The translations under genes and the position numbers were made by a program. A stretch of 64,000 nucleotides of DNA from positions 1,822,501-1,886,500 of the forward strand of contig NZ_LT630450.1 of assembly GCF_900116045.1 (NCBI RefSeq), written 5' to 3'. Below, piece after piece: positions 36,801-47,597 of the stretch. The notes beneath the pieces are model-generated. The model saw only the letters and a program-made list of their open reading frames with translations, had not been told where the DNA came from and did no database searches. Positions within the stretch are counted from its first letter, which is position 1. Every line of letters starts with the position of its first letter. Source of the stretch: Desulfovibrio piger (GTDB lineage: Bacteria > Desulfobacterota > Desulfovibrionia > Desulfovibrionales > Desulfovibrionaceae).

Positions 36801-37787
36801 TCAGTCCAGACACAGGCGCGCGGCCCGTGACGGGAAATGGGCGTAGACTTTCTGGCCCTCGTAGATGCCCACCCGGAGCAGGCCCGGCGTCTCCACCGTG
36901 GCGCACAGGCGCGAGCCGTCGCCCAGTTCCAGCGAGACGAAGGACTCCACCTGGTCCTGGTGGATGCTCTGCACCGTGCAGGGCAGGCAGTTGCCCATGC
37001 TGAGGGTGGCCCGCCCGCGCGAGAGCACTATCTGCTCCGGGTCCACCAGCACGGTGACCACCTGGTTGGCGTGGATCTCCATATGCACGAACTGGCGCGT
37101 GCTGCACTGCACGCCCAGGCGCATGTCGCCAAAGGTGCGCACGCTCACCGCGGCCATGCGCATGCCCACGGAGATGTCCTCCACGATGCCCAGAAAGGAA
37201 TTGCAGAGCGGATCCGTGCCGGACGAGGGCCCCAGGGTCTTGCTCTGGACCATGCGCCGCGCGGCGCCGTCGGAAAAGTTGAGGAAGGCCGCGATCTGCG
37301 AGGGCTTCTGCTGGCCCAAAAACTTCTGCACCAGGTTGACCGGCACATGCAGGTCCAAAAGCTCCAGCCCGCGGGCGTAGCGGATGGCGCGCGGCCCCAC
37401 CATGGCCCTGTCCAGCCCCAGCGGCCGGGCCACGGCATAGAAGCTCTTGCGGATGAAGCCTTGGTCGAAGCGCAAAAAGTCCCTGCCCATGCTCTCGGCC
37501 TCGGGCAGGCTCAGGATGCGGCGCACATGGCGCATGGCGCTCAGGGGCAGCAGCACGTCCCGGCTGTTGGGGCCCGGCACATGCACCATGCCGGTCACGG
37601 TGTCCACATCCTTGCGGGCGTCCAGCTCCAGCGCCTCGCCCAGACGCAGGCCGCCGTAGCGCAGCAGCAGGAACAAGAGATGCAGCCGGGCACGCGCCAC
37701 CTTGCGCTGGGGCGTGGCGGCCTCGGCCTCCCACTGCTCCCAGCAGCGGGAAAGGGCTTCCAGTTTTTCTCGGGTCAGATGGGACAC
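36801..37787 (-). CDS. tunR: TunR-type tungstate-responsive regulator
   Basis: A 328-residue regulator. Residues 1-190 have the fold of a tyrosine recombinase catalytic domain but the catalytic set is lost: the HxLRH box reads PRAIRYARG, LGH reads LGQ, and the nucleophile Tyr region reads IAAFLNFSD. Residues about 200-328 form two Mop (molybdate/tungstate-binding) domains. This architecture matches TunR, described in Desulfovibrio as a tungstate-responsive regulator of tup and related genes. It starts upstream of tupABC. aor, 11 kb to the left, is a plausible second target but no site was proven. Confidence 0.9.
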   Translation of the reverse strand: MSHLTREKLEALSRCWEQWEAEAATPQRKVARARLHLLFLLLRYGGLRLGEALELDARKDVDTVTGMVHVPGPNSRDVLLPLSAMRHVRRILSLPEAESMGRDFLRFDQGFIRKSFYAVARPLGLDRAMVGPRAIRYARGLELLDLHVPVNLVQKFLGQQKPSQIAAFLNFSDGAARRMVQSKTLGPSSGTDPLCNSFLGIVEDISVGMRMAAVSVRTFGDMRLGVQCSTRQFVHMEIHANQVVTVLVDPEQIVLSRGRATLSMGNCLPCTVQSIHQDQVESFVSLELGDGSRLCATVETPGLLRVGIYEGQKVYAHFPSRAARLCLD

Positions 37788-38153
37788 TGCGGCGGCTCTC
37801 TTTACGGGCTGAACGTCTTCCGAAGACTGGGCAAGGCATACGACATTTCCCCGCTCTTGTCACGTTTTCGGCAGAATCAGGAATGATTTTTCCATGTTTT
37901 GGTGACCATGCTCCCCGGCCGCCGAAAACGGGGCGATGCCGCCAGGCGGGAGCGGGCGGGGAATCCGGGGGGGCCGCCGGATGGCGGCAAGGGCGCGCCG
38001 TGACGGCCGGGGCCCGTCCGCAGGCACGGGCGGACATCGCAAGGCCGGATGCCCGCCGGCGGAAAGGCCCCCGGCGCGGCGCCCTCCCCGCCGGCCGCGG
38101 GCCAGAAAAAAGGGCGCCCTTGGGCGCCCTTCTGCTGTTTTGTCGGGGAAAGA
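37788..38153. other. Intergenic region upstream of tunR
   Basis: A 366-bp gap that should hold the tunR promoter. The half nearest tunR includes ATACGACAT at about 37838-37846; whether this is an operator cannot be judged from one copy. The left-facing ccm terminator is at its right end. Confidence 0.45.
38106..38131 (-). terminator. Terminator of the ccm operon
   Basis: A 9-bp GC stem (38110-38118 with 38123-38131) followed on the minus strand by TTTTTT, just past the stop of the TPR gene. Confidence 0.8.
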
Positions 38154-38708
38154 TTATTTTTTCAGTTCTTCTTCGATGGCCTGCCGCATCTCGGGCGAGA
38201 TCTTCGGATCCTTGAGGCCGGCCTCCCAGTGGGCGCGTCCCTTGTCCTTCTGCTGCAGGAAGTAGCTGTAGAGCACCCCCAGGCTGTAACGCACCGTGGC
38301 GTCGTCCCGCAGGACCACCACCTTTTCCAGGGTCGTGGCCGCTTCCTGCGGCTTGCCCTGGTTGTGCAGGATGACGCCCAGCATGTAGAGGGGCTGGGGA
38401 TCGTTGACGTCCAGAGCCACGGCACGCTGGGCAAAGGTGGCCGCGGCGTCCCATTCCTGGGTGGCCATGAGATGTTCGGCCAGATGCATCAGGGCATCCT
38501 TGTTGGTGGGCTCGGCGGCCACCTTCTGCATCAGGCTGGCCAGCAGGCTCTGTTCCTGTCCCATGCCCTGCGGGGCCGCGGGACGTTCGGTCACCAGATG
38601 CGGATTGCTGATGCGTTCCTTGACGGTGACGCCCAGCATGACCAGCAGGCTCAGGCCCAGCAGCAGGATGATGGCGCGGGCGGTGAAGGAAAGACGGCTA
38701 TCAGTCAT
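38154..38708 (-). CDS. Membrane-anchored TPR protein of the ccm operon
   Basis: A 184-residue protein with one N-terminal membrane segment (residues 11-28, ARAIILLLGLSLLVMLG) and tetratricopeptide repeats from about residue 70 (DALMHLAEHLMATQEWDAAATFAQRAVALD and following). It resembles the periplasmic CcmI/CycH TPR part that holds apocytochrome c. It overlaps the ccmD-like gene by 8 bp. A role in presenting apocytochrome is inferred from its place as the last ccm gene. Confidence 0.85.
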   Translation of the reverse strand: MTDSRLSFTARAIILLLGLSLLVMLGVTVKERISNPHLVTERPAAPQGMGQEQSLLASLMQKVAAEPTNKDALMHLAEHLMATQEWDAAATFAQRAVALDVNDPQPLYMLGVILHNQGKPQEAATTLEKVVVLRDDATVRYSLGVLYSYFLQQKDKGRAHWEAGLKDPKISPEMRQAIEEELKK

Positions 38709-38838
38709 GCAGGATCTCCATCTGGCGCAGACGGGCATCCAGACGCCGCTGGGCACAGCCCATGAAGACCAGGTACGCGGCCAGACCCAGCCAGACGGCG
38801 GCACCGGCCGCCACCAGCCACAGGAAATTGCTGTCCAT
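38701..38838 (-). CDS. ccmD: CcmD-like heme exporter small protein
   Basis: A 45-residue protein that is easy to miss. It has one membrane segment near the N terminus (NFLWLVAAGAAVWLGLAAYL) and a basic cytoplasmic tail (QRRLDARLRQMEILHD), the CcmD pattern. AAGGAG lies 6-11 bases before the ATG. It sits between ccmC and the TPR gene and overlaps the latter by 8 bp. CcmD works with CcmC to release heme-loaded CcmE. Confidence 0.83.
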   Translation of the reverse strand: MDSNFLWLVAAGAAVWLGLAAYLVFMGCAQRRLDARLRQMEILHD

Positions 38839-38998
38839 AGGGCACTCCTTGAAAGCGGGGATCCCGCTTGTATCCGTTGAAAACAGGGCTCACCAGGCCC
38901 GGACGGAGCCATGCTCCGCCTCTGCCGCTCCCCGGGAGCGGCACGTCCACGGCCGTCATCCCGCCGCACGGCGGCAGGGACCTGCCGGGATCCGAAAA

Positions 38999-39685
38999 TC
39001 AGTCCTCCGCCCGCAGGCGCAGGCTGTCCAGACGGTCGCGCAGGCCCAGCTGGCGGGTGCGCAGCCACACCAGGCCCGCCCAGAACAGGCCCATGCCCGC
39101 CACGCAGGCGATGGCGGTCAGCTTCATCTCCGGCTCCAGCCCGCCCCCCTTGGAGGCGAACACCGCCGGATGGATGGAACGCCACAGCCGGGCCGAAAGA
39201 AAGACCAGCGGCACGTCCAGAAAGGCCACCACGCCCACCACGGCGCAGATCATGCGCTTGCGCTGGGGCGGCAGGTCCAGGCCGCGCAGCACCAGATAGC
39301 CCGCATAGATGAACCACATGACCAGCGTGGTGGTCAGGCGGGGATCCCACGTCCACCAGACGCCCCAGGAACGGCGGGCCCAGATCATGCCCGTGACCAG
39401 GGCCAGACCGGCCAGCAGCACGCCCACTTCGGCAGCGGCCGCGCAGACGCGGTCAGCGGCCGGGGAACGCCGGAGCAGGTAGACGATGGAAGCCACGAAG
39501 ACCACCAGAAAGCTGATGAGCGCCCACCAGGCCAGCGGCAGATGGGTATAGAAGACCTTCTGCATCAGGCCCAGCTGGGCTTCCACAGGGGCATAGAAAT
39601 AGATCAGCCACTGGCACACGGCCAGGGCCGCACCGCCCAGCAGCACCAGCAGCAGGGGCCACACGGAAAAGGCGCGTTGCATCAT
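38999..39685 (-). CDS. ccmC: Heme exporter CcmC
   Basis: A 228-residue inner-membrane protein with six membrane segments that loads heme onto CcmE. The tryptophan-rich WWD signature is in WGVWWTWDPRLTTTLVMW near residue 112; conserved His residues flank it (YTHLPLAWWA and IHPAVF). The start at 39685 overlaps the ccmB stop by 4 bp. Confidence 0.95.
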   Translation of the reverse strand: MMQRAFSVWPLLLVLLGGAALAVCQWLIYFYAPVEAQLGLMQKVFYTHLPLAWWALISFLVVFVASIVYLLRRSPAADRVCAAAAEVGVLLAGLALVTGMIWARRSWGVWWTWDPRLTTTLVMWFIYAGYLVLRGLDLPPQRKRMICAVVGVVAFLDVPLVFLSARLWRSIHPAVFASKGGGLEPEMKLTAIACVAGMGLFWAGLVWLRTRQLGLRDRLDSLRLRAED

Positions 39686-40359
39686 TCGTCTCCCGAATAC
39701 ATGAAGCCGAACAGCAACAGTCCGGCAGCCAGAAAGACACCGTCGAAGGCGGCGGCCAGCCCTATCCACGAGGCCGGGCCATCAGGCGCGGGCGCGCCGA
39801 AGACCTGGGCCGCCACGCCGATCCCCGCCAGCAGCAGGGGCACCAGCAGGGGGAAGAGCACGATGCTCAGCAGGGACTCGCGCGCCGCGCCGCCCTGCGA
39901 GAGCGCGCCCAGCAGCGACCCCAGGGCGCACATGCCCACGTCCACCAGCAGCAGCGTGCCGAGGCCCACGGGCCAGAGCGCGCCGATCTCCTGCGACAGG
40001 AAGACCACCGCGGCGGGCAGGAAGAACATCTGGGCCACCAGCAACAGCAGCAGCCCGGCCAGGGCCTTGCCCAGCCACACGGCCTGTACGGGGGCCGGGG
40101 CCAGCAACAGGCCCAGACGCGCGCCGTTGGCCTCTTCCAGCGCATAGAGCGTATTGAAGATGAGCACCTGACAGAAGGCCGAGCCCAGCCAGAACACGGC
40201 GCCCGCGCCCTGCGGGCTCATGCGTTCGCCCACGCCCTGCGACAGGCTGAACACGAACAGCAGCAGCAGGCCCAGCAGCAGGCCCTGCACCAGCCCGCTG
40301 CCGCGGGTGAAGGTCAGCAGCAGGTCCTTGCGGGCCACGGTCAAGGCAAAGGAGATCAT
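39682..40359 (-). CDS. ccmB: Heme ABC exporter permease CcmB
   Basis: A 225-residue inner-membrane protein with six membrane segments, the permease of the CcmAB transporter. Normal length. It overlaps both ccmA and ccmC by 4 bp, so these genes are coupled in translation. Confidence 0.94.
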   Translation of the reverse strand: MISFALTVARKDLLLTFTRGSGLVQGLLLGLLLLFVFSLSQGVGERMSPQGAGAVFWLGSAFCQVLIFNTLYALEEANGARLGLLLAPAPVQAVWLGKALAGLLLLLVAQMFFLPAAVVFLSQEIGALWPVGLGTLLLVDVGMCALGSLLGALSQGGAARESLLSIVLFPLLVPLLLAGIGVAAQVFGAPAPDGPASWIGLAAAFDGVFLAAGLLLFGFMYSGDE

Positions 40360-41081
40360 GCGGGCACCTCCCCGGCGTCGGAAGCCTTCACGCTCCCCGT
40401 GGCCGCGTTGAGCACGGAATCCACGGCGGCAAGGCCCTGCGGCGGCCCGTCATAGGCCAGGCGGCGGTCCTCCAGCAGCAGCAGGCGGTCGGCCAGGGGG
40501 CTGTCGCCCGCCAGATCGTGGCTGACCACGATGACGCAGGCCCCGCGCTCCCGGGCGGCCAGCATCTCGCGCCGCACCAGGGCCATGGAAGTGACGTCCA
40601 GCCCGGTGCCGGGCTCGTCCAGCAGCACAAGGTCCGCGTCCAGCAGCAGCACCCGCGCCAGGTTCAGGCGCTGGGCCATGCCGCGCGAGAACACCCCGGC
40701 CCGCTCTTCGGCATGGGCGGCCAGCCCCACATGCTCCAGCAGGGCCAGGAGCTCCGCCCGCGAGGGGCGCAGGCCGTGGGCCCGGGCCCAGAACTGCAGG
40801 TTCTCCAGCGCGCTCAGGCCCGGATAGACGAAGGTGGCGTGCCCCAGATAGGCCAGGCGCGGCCCGTCCTCCCGGGCGATGCCGCCCGCCCCCGTACCGT
40901 CAAAGACGACCTCGCCCGCCGAGGGCCGGGACAGACCGGCGACGATGCGCAGCAGCGTGCTCTTGCCCGCGCCGTTACCTCCGGCCAGCAGGGTGATGCT
41001 GCCCGCCGTGAAGCGGCAGCTCACCCCCTTGAAGACCACCTTGAGGCCGTAGAGCTTGGCCAGGTTCTCAAGACGCAGCAT
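40356..41081 (-). CDS. ccmA: Heme ABC exporter ATPase CcmA
   Basis: A 241-residue ABC ATPase that drives release of holo-CcmE. Walker A is GGNGAGKST near residue 34, the signature is FSRGMAQRLNLARV, and Walker B is LVLLDEPGTGLD. It follows ccmF by 7 bp and overlaps ccmB by 4 bp. Confidence 0.95.
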   Translation of the reverse strand: MLRLENLAKLYGLKVVFKGVSCRFTAGSITLLAGGNGAGKSTLLRIVAGLSRPSAGEVVFDGTGAGGIAREDGPRLAYLGHATFVYPGLSALENLQFWARAHGLRPSRAELLALLEHVGLAAHAEERAGVFSRGMAQRLNLARVLLLDADLVLLDEPGTGLDVTSMALVRREMLAARERGACVIVVSHDLAGDSPLADRLLLLEDRRLAYDGPPQGLAAVDSVLNAATGSVKASDAGEVPA

Positions 41082-41088
41082 GGCGGCC

Positions 41089-43032
<1,944 letters not shown>

Positions 43033-43142
43033 GGGGCTCCTTTGGGCACGCCACGGCCCGCCGTGGCGGCGCATTTCCGGTGAGGACACGACCGGCCCCT
43101 AAGGCCCCGCCGTGCGCCAGGAAGGGTGCGGCCTGCGCCGCC

Positions 43143-43556
43143 CTAACTCTTGCGGTTTTCCTTCTGGTACTTGGAAGGACACTTGGTCATGAGGGTCCTG
43201 GCCATGAAGCGGCCGTCGGGCTGCAGGCCCCCTTCCACGATGACCTCGGCGCCCGCCTTGAAGGTGTCCGGCACGGCGCCCTTGTAGACCACGGGCAGGG
43301 TCAGGCCCGCATCGTCCTTGTCCTGCAGCAAAAAGCTGGCCCCGGGGCCGTCCACGTTCTTGAGCAGGTTGTCGGGGGCCACGGTGCCGAACAGGCGGGC
43401 CGCCTGCAGCTTGTCGGCCGTGGCGGCCCTGGCTTCGGAGACGTTGAGGAAATAGACGGTATTCTCCGACAGGCCGGAAAAGACCAGATAGCCCAGACCA
43501 CCCAGGAACAGCAGGGCGGCCACGAGATACATACAGGTGTTTTTCTTGCGGGGCAT
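43143..43556 (-). CDS. ccmE: Heme chaperone CcmE, cysteine variant (CxxxY)
   Basis: A 137-residue membrane-anchored periplasmic chaperone that carries heme from CcmC to CcmF. One N-terminal membrane segment (residues 7-24) and the OB-fold are normal. The heme-binding HxxxY of most bacteria reads CPSKY here, in LMTKCPSKYQKENRKS at the C terminus. This variant is known from Desulfovibrio and some archaea, in Ccm systems lacking CcmG and CcmH. AAGGAGAG precedes the ATG. It is the first gene of the ccm operon. Confidence 0.95.
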   Translation of the reverse strand: MPRKKNTCMYLVAALLFLGGLGYLVFSGLSENTVYFLNVSEARAATADKLQAARLFGTVAPDNLLKNVDGPGASFLLQDKDDAGLTLPVVYKGAVPDTFKAGAEVIVEGGLQPDGRFMARTLMTKCPSKYQKENRKS

Positions 43557-43771
43557 GGGCTCTCCTTGCATGAAAGAACGTGCCTTTCCCGGCACGAAGC
43601 TGCTGCATACCCTAGCACAGCCCTGTTTTTTTGACAAGTAAGAATCGCTCCTGATAGGCCAGCAAAGCCGCATGAATCAAGTGTGCGCGCACGCACACTC
43701 CGGCCCCTCCAGCCGGACTGGCCGGCGGTATTGGCCAGAGCCGTCAGGGAATCGTAGGGCAGGGAGTCCAG

Positions 43772-44038
43772 GCAGTGACGGCGGGCATACTCCTGCGTGA
43801 AGCTGACGAAGAGCTCCGCCGGGGACGGCAGCAGCTGCTGCGCCGGCCGGTACAGGAGCATGGCGCGCCGGAGCACCGGACAGGCCGGAGTGGCCACAAG
43901 GCCGAAGCCCCCGGCCGGCAGGACGGAAAAACGTCCGGCCAGGGCGACGCCCGCGCCGGTGGCCGCCAGGGCAAACGCCGTTGCCATATGGTGCACCGTG
44001 TGCGCCACATGGCAGTCTTCCTCACCGCCCGCACCTCC
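43772..44038 (-). pseudogene. LysR-family effector-domain remnant
   Basis: A minus-strand frame encodes about 89 residues like the end of a LysR-family effector domain: HMATAFALAATGAGVALAG, then GLVATPACPVLRRAMLLYRP, then SPAELFVSFTQEYARRHC. The N-terminal HTH and two thirds of the protein are absent, and the frame runs on past the expected end without similarity. It is probably a leftover of a deleted regulator gene beside the tRNA. Similarity was judged by eye. Confidence 0.55.
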
Positions 44039-44051
44039 AGCCGGATACGAA

Positions 44052-44083
44052 AAAAGCCGGGGCTCGTCAGAGCTCCGGCTTTT
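44052..44083. terminator. Bidirectional hairpin between remnant and tRNA
   Basis: A 13-bp stem with one G-T pair (44052-44064 with 44071-44083), A-rich on one side and T-rich on the other. Confidence 0.7.
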
Positions 44084-44110
44084 GCCGTCCGTGTTTCTGC
44101 GCCAGAAACG

Positions 44111-44139
44111 AAAAAAGGGTCTGCATTTCCGCAAACCCT
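44111..44139 (-). terminator. Terminator of tRNA-Ala
   Basis: A 9-bp stem with one U-G pair (44116-44124 with 44131-44139), followed on the minus strand by TTTTTT, 13 bp past the tRNA end. Confidence 0.82.
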
Positions 44140-44151
44140 GATTTCCTTTTT

Positions 44152-44227
<76 letters not shown>

Positions 44228-44382
44228 TCGGCAAGAAAGGACATTGCCCCAAAGCGGACCTCCTGTCAACAGGAAAATCAAAAAGTTTTCCTTTCCCCAT
44301 GCGGGCGGCGGCCATCCCCTTCCTGCCGTGCCGCGCCCCGGCCGGGCCTTCCCTTCCCCGGCCAAAAGCGTATGCTGCGGCC

Positions 44383-45096
44383 ATGAACTTCCTCTATCTC
44401 ACCGATGTCTTTTGTCCCTGGTGCTACGGCTTCGCGCCGGTCATGCGCCGCCTGGCCGCGGAACATCCCGAACTGCCCGTGCGCGTGCTGGGCGGCAACC
44501 TCATGGCCGAGCCCCAGACCCTCACCGGCATGCTGGAAGAATACCCCACCATCCGGGAGTTCTTCGTCCGTCTGCAGGAGACCACCGGCCAGACCACGGA
44601 ACAGTTCCGCCTGGCCCTGGAACAGGCCGCGGCCGGGACGGGCCCGGACCTGCTCATGCATTCCCCGGCCATGAACCTGCCCCTGGCCGCCCTGCGCCAG
44701 CTGTCCCCCGGGCACCAGCTGGAACAGATGGAGGCCTTCCAGATGGCCTTCTACGCCCAGGGCCGTGATGTCATGGCTGCCGGTGAACAGGAGGCCATCG
44801 CCGCCGCCTGGCTGCCTGCCGGCGCTGCCCCCGGCGCCCTGGCCGCCGTCATGGCGGATCCCGCCGTCCGGGAGGCCGCACGGCATGACGCCGCCGAAGC
44901 CGAGGAGATCATGGGCGAATTCCTCCTTTATCCGACCCTGTATCTGGAGCACGACGGCCGGCGCACCCTGCTGGCCCGCGGCTACAGTGACTACGACAGC
45001 GTCCGGGCCAAACTGGACGATGCCCTGCGCGGTATCCGGGAAAGCCCCGTCGTTCAGGGCGCGGCCTGCGGCCTGGACAGCAAGTGCTGCTTTTAG
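44383..45096 (+). CDS. DsbA-family thioredoxin-fold protein
   Basis: A 237-residue protein of the DsbA/FrnE type. The redox motif CPWC is at residues 11-14 (YLTDVFCPWCYGFAPV), followed by the helical insert and a second thioredoxin half with the cis-Pro in LLYPTLYLEHDG. There is no signal peptide, so it acts in the cytoplasm, like FrnE-family disulfide isomerases. The C terminus has an extra CGLDSKCCF, possibly a second redox or metal site. No ribosome site is obvious. Confidence 0.85.
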   Translation: MNFLYLTDVFCPWCYGFAPVMRRLAAEHPELPVRVLGGNLMAEPQTLTGMLEEYPTIREFFVRLQETTGQTTEQFRLALEQAAAGTGPDLLMHSPAMNLPLAALRQLSPGHQLEQMEAFQMAFYAQGRDVMAAGEQEAIAAAWLPAGAAPGALAAVMADPAVREAARHDAAEAEEIMGEFLLYPTLYLEHDGRRTLLARGYSDYDSVRAKLDDALRGIRESPVVQGAACGLDSKCCF

Positions 45097-45400
45097 GGCC
45101 ATGATGTTTCGCTGAGAGGGAAGAGGCGTTTGGGGGGCAAAACTGCGCCTCCCCTCTCCACCTCTCCCCACCCCGAAAACACCTTTTCCGGTCTGGCCGG
45201 ACGGTCCCCGTCGCCGGCTCAAGGGAGCCGCCATCCCGCTGCGGCCGGCAGGCCGTCCTCCCGCCGGTTCGTCGTGCGGATGCCCCGGCAGCGGACGCCC
45301 CCGGAAGATTTATGCCGTGAAAAAGAAGGGCGCTGGAGGCAAAAACGCCCTCATCCCTTTGTCGTACCCTGTCCCGGGCTTTCCCGGATGCCATCTGCAA

Positions 45401-45446
45401 GAACGTCAGAGGCCGCCTTTCTTGTGAAAGGCGGCCTCTGACGTTC
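45401..45446. repeat. Perfect 20-bp hairpin
   Basis: Arms 45401-45420 and 45427-45446 are exact reverse complements around a 6-base loop. There is no T run on either side, so it is not a standard terminator. No gene starts or ends within 200 bp. Confidence 0.8.
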
Positions 45447-45562
45447 TCGGGCGCACAACACACGTTCCGACAACGGGAAAAACACCGGAAGCGCCATCCC
45501 CGGTCCGTCCCGGAGGACACGCCCCGCCAGCCAACGGCAGGGACCGGCCATACAGACCTGAA

Positions 45563-45635
45563 GAAAAGTTTCAGGGGGGGATGAGGGGGAAGGGAGCCCC
45601 TGTTTCAAAAGGGGCTCCCTTCCCTTCAACTTTTC
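45563..45635. terminator. Nested palindrome after purE
   Basis: An inner perfect 12-bp stem (45590-45601 with 45610-45621) within an outer 8-bp pair (45563-45570 with 45628-45635). It lies just past the purE stop on the minus strand and probably ends the purD-purE transcript. Its G-rich left side resembles the intergenic repeat family at 17.5, 22.5 and 59.9 kb. Confidence 0.65.
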
Positions 45636-45649
45636 GCTTTATCTGCGAA

Positions 45650-46150
45650 CTAGCAGCCGTACCTGGCTTCGATCTCGGCGGCGGCCTCTTCCACACCGGC
45701 CTGCATCCTGGCGCGGGCGGCGCGGATCTTTTCATCCAGCGCGGGGTCGGCCACGGCCAGGATCTGGGCGGCCAGCCAGGCGGCGTTGCGGGCACCGGCC
45801 TTGTCCATGGCCACGGTGGCCACGGGGAATCCGGGAGGCATCTGCACCGTGGCGAGCATGGCGTCCATGCCGCCCATCAGACCGCCGGAGACCGGGATGC
45901 CGATGACGGGACGGGTGGTGCGGGCGGCCACGGCACCGGCCAGGTGCGCGGCCATGCCGGCGGCGCAGATGAAGACCCTGGCGCCGGCGGCTTCCTGTTC
46001 GCGCAGGATCTTTTCCGTGCGCTCGGGGGTACGGTGGGCGGAGCTGACCGTGAAGAGATAGGAGATGCCCAGCGAACGCAGCACATCCACGCAGGGGCTG
46101 ACCTTTTCTTCATCGGACTTGGAGCCCATCATGATGACGACTTGAGCCAT
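45650..46150 (-). CDS. purE: N5-carboxyaminoimidazole ribonucleotide mutase
   Basis: Converts N5-CAIR to CAIR in purine synthesis. 166 residues, full length for class I PurE. The family motifs MGSKSDEEK near residue 8, [10 protein letters not shown] near residue 40 with the catalytic His, and [23 protein letters not shown] are intact. It follows purD by 34 bp. No purK is adjacent; the partner may lie elsewhere. Confidence 0.96.
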   Translation of the reverse strand: MAQVVIMMGSKSDEEKVSPCVDVLRSLGISYLFTVSSAHRTPERTEKILREQEAAGARVFICAAGMAAHLAGAVAARTTRPVIGIPVSGGLMGGMDAMLATVQMPPGFPVATVAMDKAGARNAAWLAAQILAVADPALDEKIRAARARMQAGVEEAAAEIEARYGC

Positions 46151-46184
46151 AGATGTTCCTTTGGCGGCACGGGGCCGCGGTTGC

Positions 46185-47486
46185 TTACTTTTCTTCCTGC
46201 GCCAGCTGTTCCAGACGGCGGATGCCCTTCTGGCCGATGTCGCTGCGGTGGAAGCTCTTGTCCATGCGGATGGCCTTCACGCCCTCATAGGCACGGGCCT
46301 GGGCGTCGGCCAGGGTATCGCCCAGCGCGGTCACGCACAGCACGCGGCCGCCGCTGGAGAGGATCTTGTCGCCGTCCATGCTGGTGCCGCTGTGGAAGAC
46401 CTTGACGCCGGGCAGGGCGTCGGCTTCGTCCAGGCCCTCGATGACCATGCCCTTGGGATAGGCGTGCGGATAGCCTTCGGCGGCCACCACCACGCCCAGG
46501 GCGGTCTGGGAAGTGTGGGAAAGGCTCTCGGGACGGAGCCTGCCCTCGATGCAGTCCAGCATGATCTGCACCAGATCGCCTTCCAGGCGCATCAGCAGGG
46601 GCTGGCATTCGGGGTCACCGAAACGGGTGTTGTATTCCAGCACCTTGGGGCCGTTCCCGGTCATCATCAGACCGGCATAGAGCACGCCCACGAAGGGATG
46701 GCCGTCCCTGGCAAGCGCGGCCAGGATGGGACGGATGACCATGTCGGCCATGGCTTCGGCCTGGTCGTAGGGCAGGATGGGGGCGGGGCTGTAGGCGCCC
46801 ATGCCGCCGGTGTTGGGGCCCTGGTCGCCGTCATAGGCGGCCTTGTGGTCCTGGGCGGAAGGCAGGGGCACGGCCGTTTTGCCGTCGCACAGGCAGAGGA
46901 AGGAGGCCTCCTCGCCCACGAGGAACTCCTCGATGACGAGCTTGGCCCCGGCGGCACCGTGCGCGCGCTTGCACATGATGTCATCCACGGCATCCAGGGC
47001 CTCCTGGGTGGTCCTGGCCACCACCACGCCCTTGCCCGCGGCCAGGCCGTCGGCCTTGACCACCAGGGGCGCGCCCAGTTTGACCACGGCGTTCTTGGCC
47101 TTGTCGGGATCGGTGAAGACCTGGCTGCGGGCCGTGGGCACCCCGGCACGGTTCATGACGTCCTTGGCGAAGGCCTTGCTGCCTTCCAGCCGGGCACAGT
47201 AGGCATCCGGGCCGAAGCAGGGGATGCCGGCCTCGCGCATGCGGTCGGTGATGCCCCCGGTCAGGGGCAGCTCGGGACCGGGCACCACCAGGTCGATCTT
47301 TTCCTTGCGGGCCAGTTCCACCAGGCCGTCCAGGTCTCCGGCGTCCACCGCCACGTTGATGGCGCCCTCACGGGCCGTACCGCCGTTGCCGGGGGCCACA
47401 AACACTTCACTTACCCGAGGGCTCTGCTTGAGCTTCCACACCAGGGCGTGCTCACGCCCGCCGGAACCGATAACCAGGATGCGCAC
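46185..47486 (-). CDS. purD: Phosphoribosylamine-glycine ligase
   Basis: Joins phosphoribosylamine and glycine using ATP. 433 residues from a GTG start at 47486, supported by GGGAGGAGAGG just upstream and by the conserved [14 protein letters not shown] start; the frame continues upstream without similarity. The ATP-grasp core is intact ([14 protein letters not shown], and [18 protein letters not shown] near the C-terminal third). It lies between the VCBS-like gene and purE. Confidence 0.95.
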   Translation of the reverse strand: MRILVIGSGGREHALVWKLKQSPRVSEVFVAPGNGGTAREGAINVAVDAGDLDGLVELARKEKIDLVVPGPELPLTGGITDRMREAGIPCFGPDAYCARLEGSKAFAKDVMNRAGVPTARSQVFTDPDKAKNAVVKLGAPLVVKADGLAAGKGVVVARTTQEALDAVDDIMCKRAHGAAGAKLVIEEFLVGEEASFLCLCDGKTAVPLPSAQDHKAAYDGDQGPNTGGMGAYSPAPILPYDQAEAMADMVIRPILAALARDGHPFVGVLYAGLMMTGNGPKVLEYNTRFGDPECQPLLMRLEGDLVQIMLDCIEGRLRPESLSHTSQTALGVVVAAEGYPHAYPKGMVIEGLDEADALPGVKVFHSGTSMDGDKILSSGGRVLCVTALGDTLADAQARAYEGVKAIRMDKSFHRSDIGQKGIRRLEQLAQEEK

Positions 47487-47597
47487 AACCTCTCCTCCCT
47501 GAAAATAGACATACGGAACACTTTCCGGCAGCCGGAGCTGCTGAAAAAACCCCGCCCCGCGCCGCAGCGACACGGAACGGGGCTGTATCCTCTTGTT

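Larger units (their letters stand above)
43557..44151. other. Intergenic region ccmE/tRNA-Ala with gene remnant
   Basis: A 595-bp gap. The left 180 bp should hold the ccmE promoter. The centre holds a LysR-family C-terminal remnant, and the right end two hairpin terminators, listed separately. Confidence 0.6.
45097..45649. other. Convergent intergenic region with large hairpins
   Basis: A 553-bp gap with no supported gene. It holds a perfect 20-bp hairpin at 45401-45446 and a nested palindrome at 45563-45635, listed separately. Confidence 0.5.
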
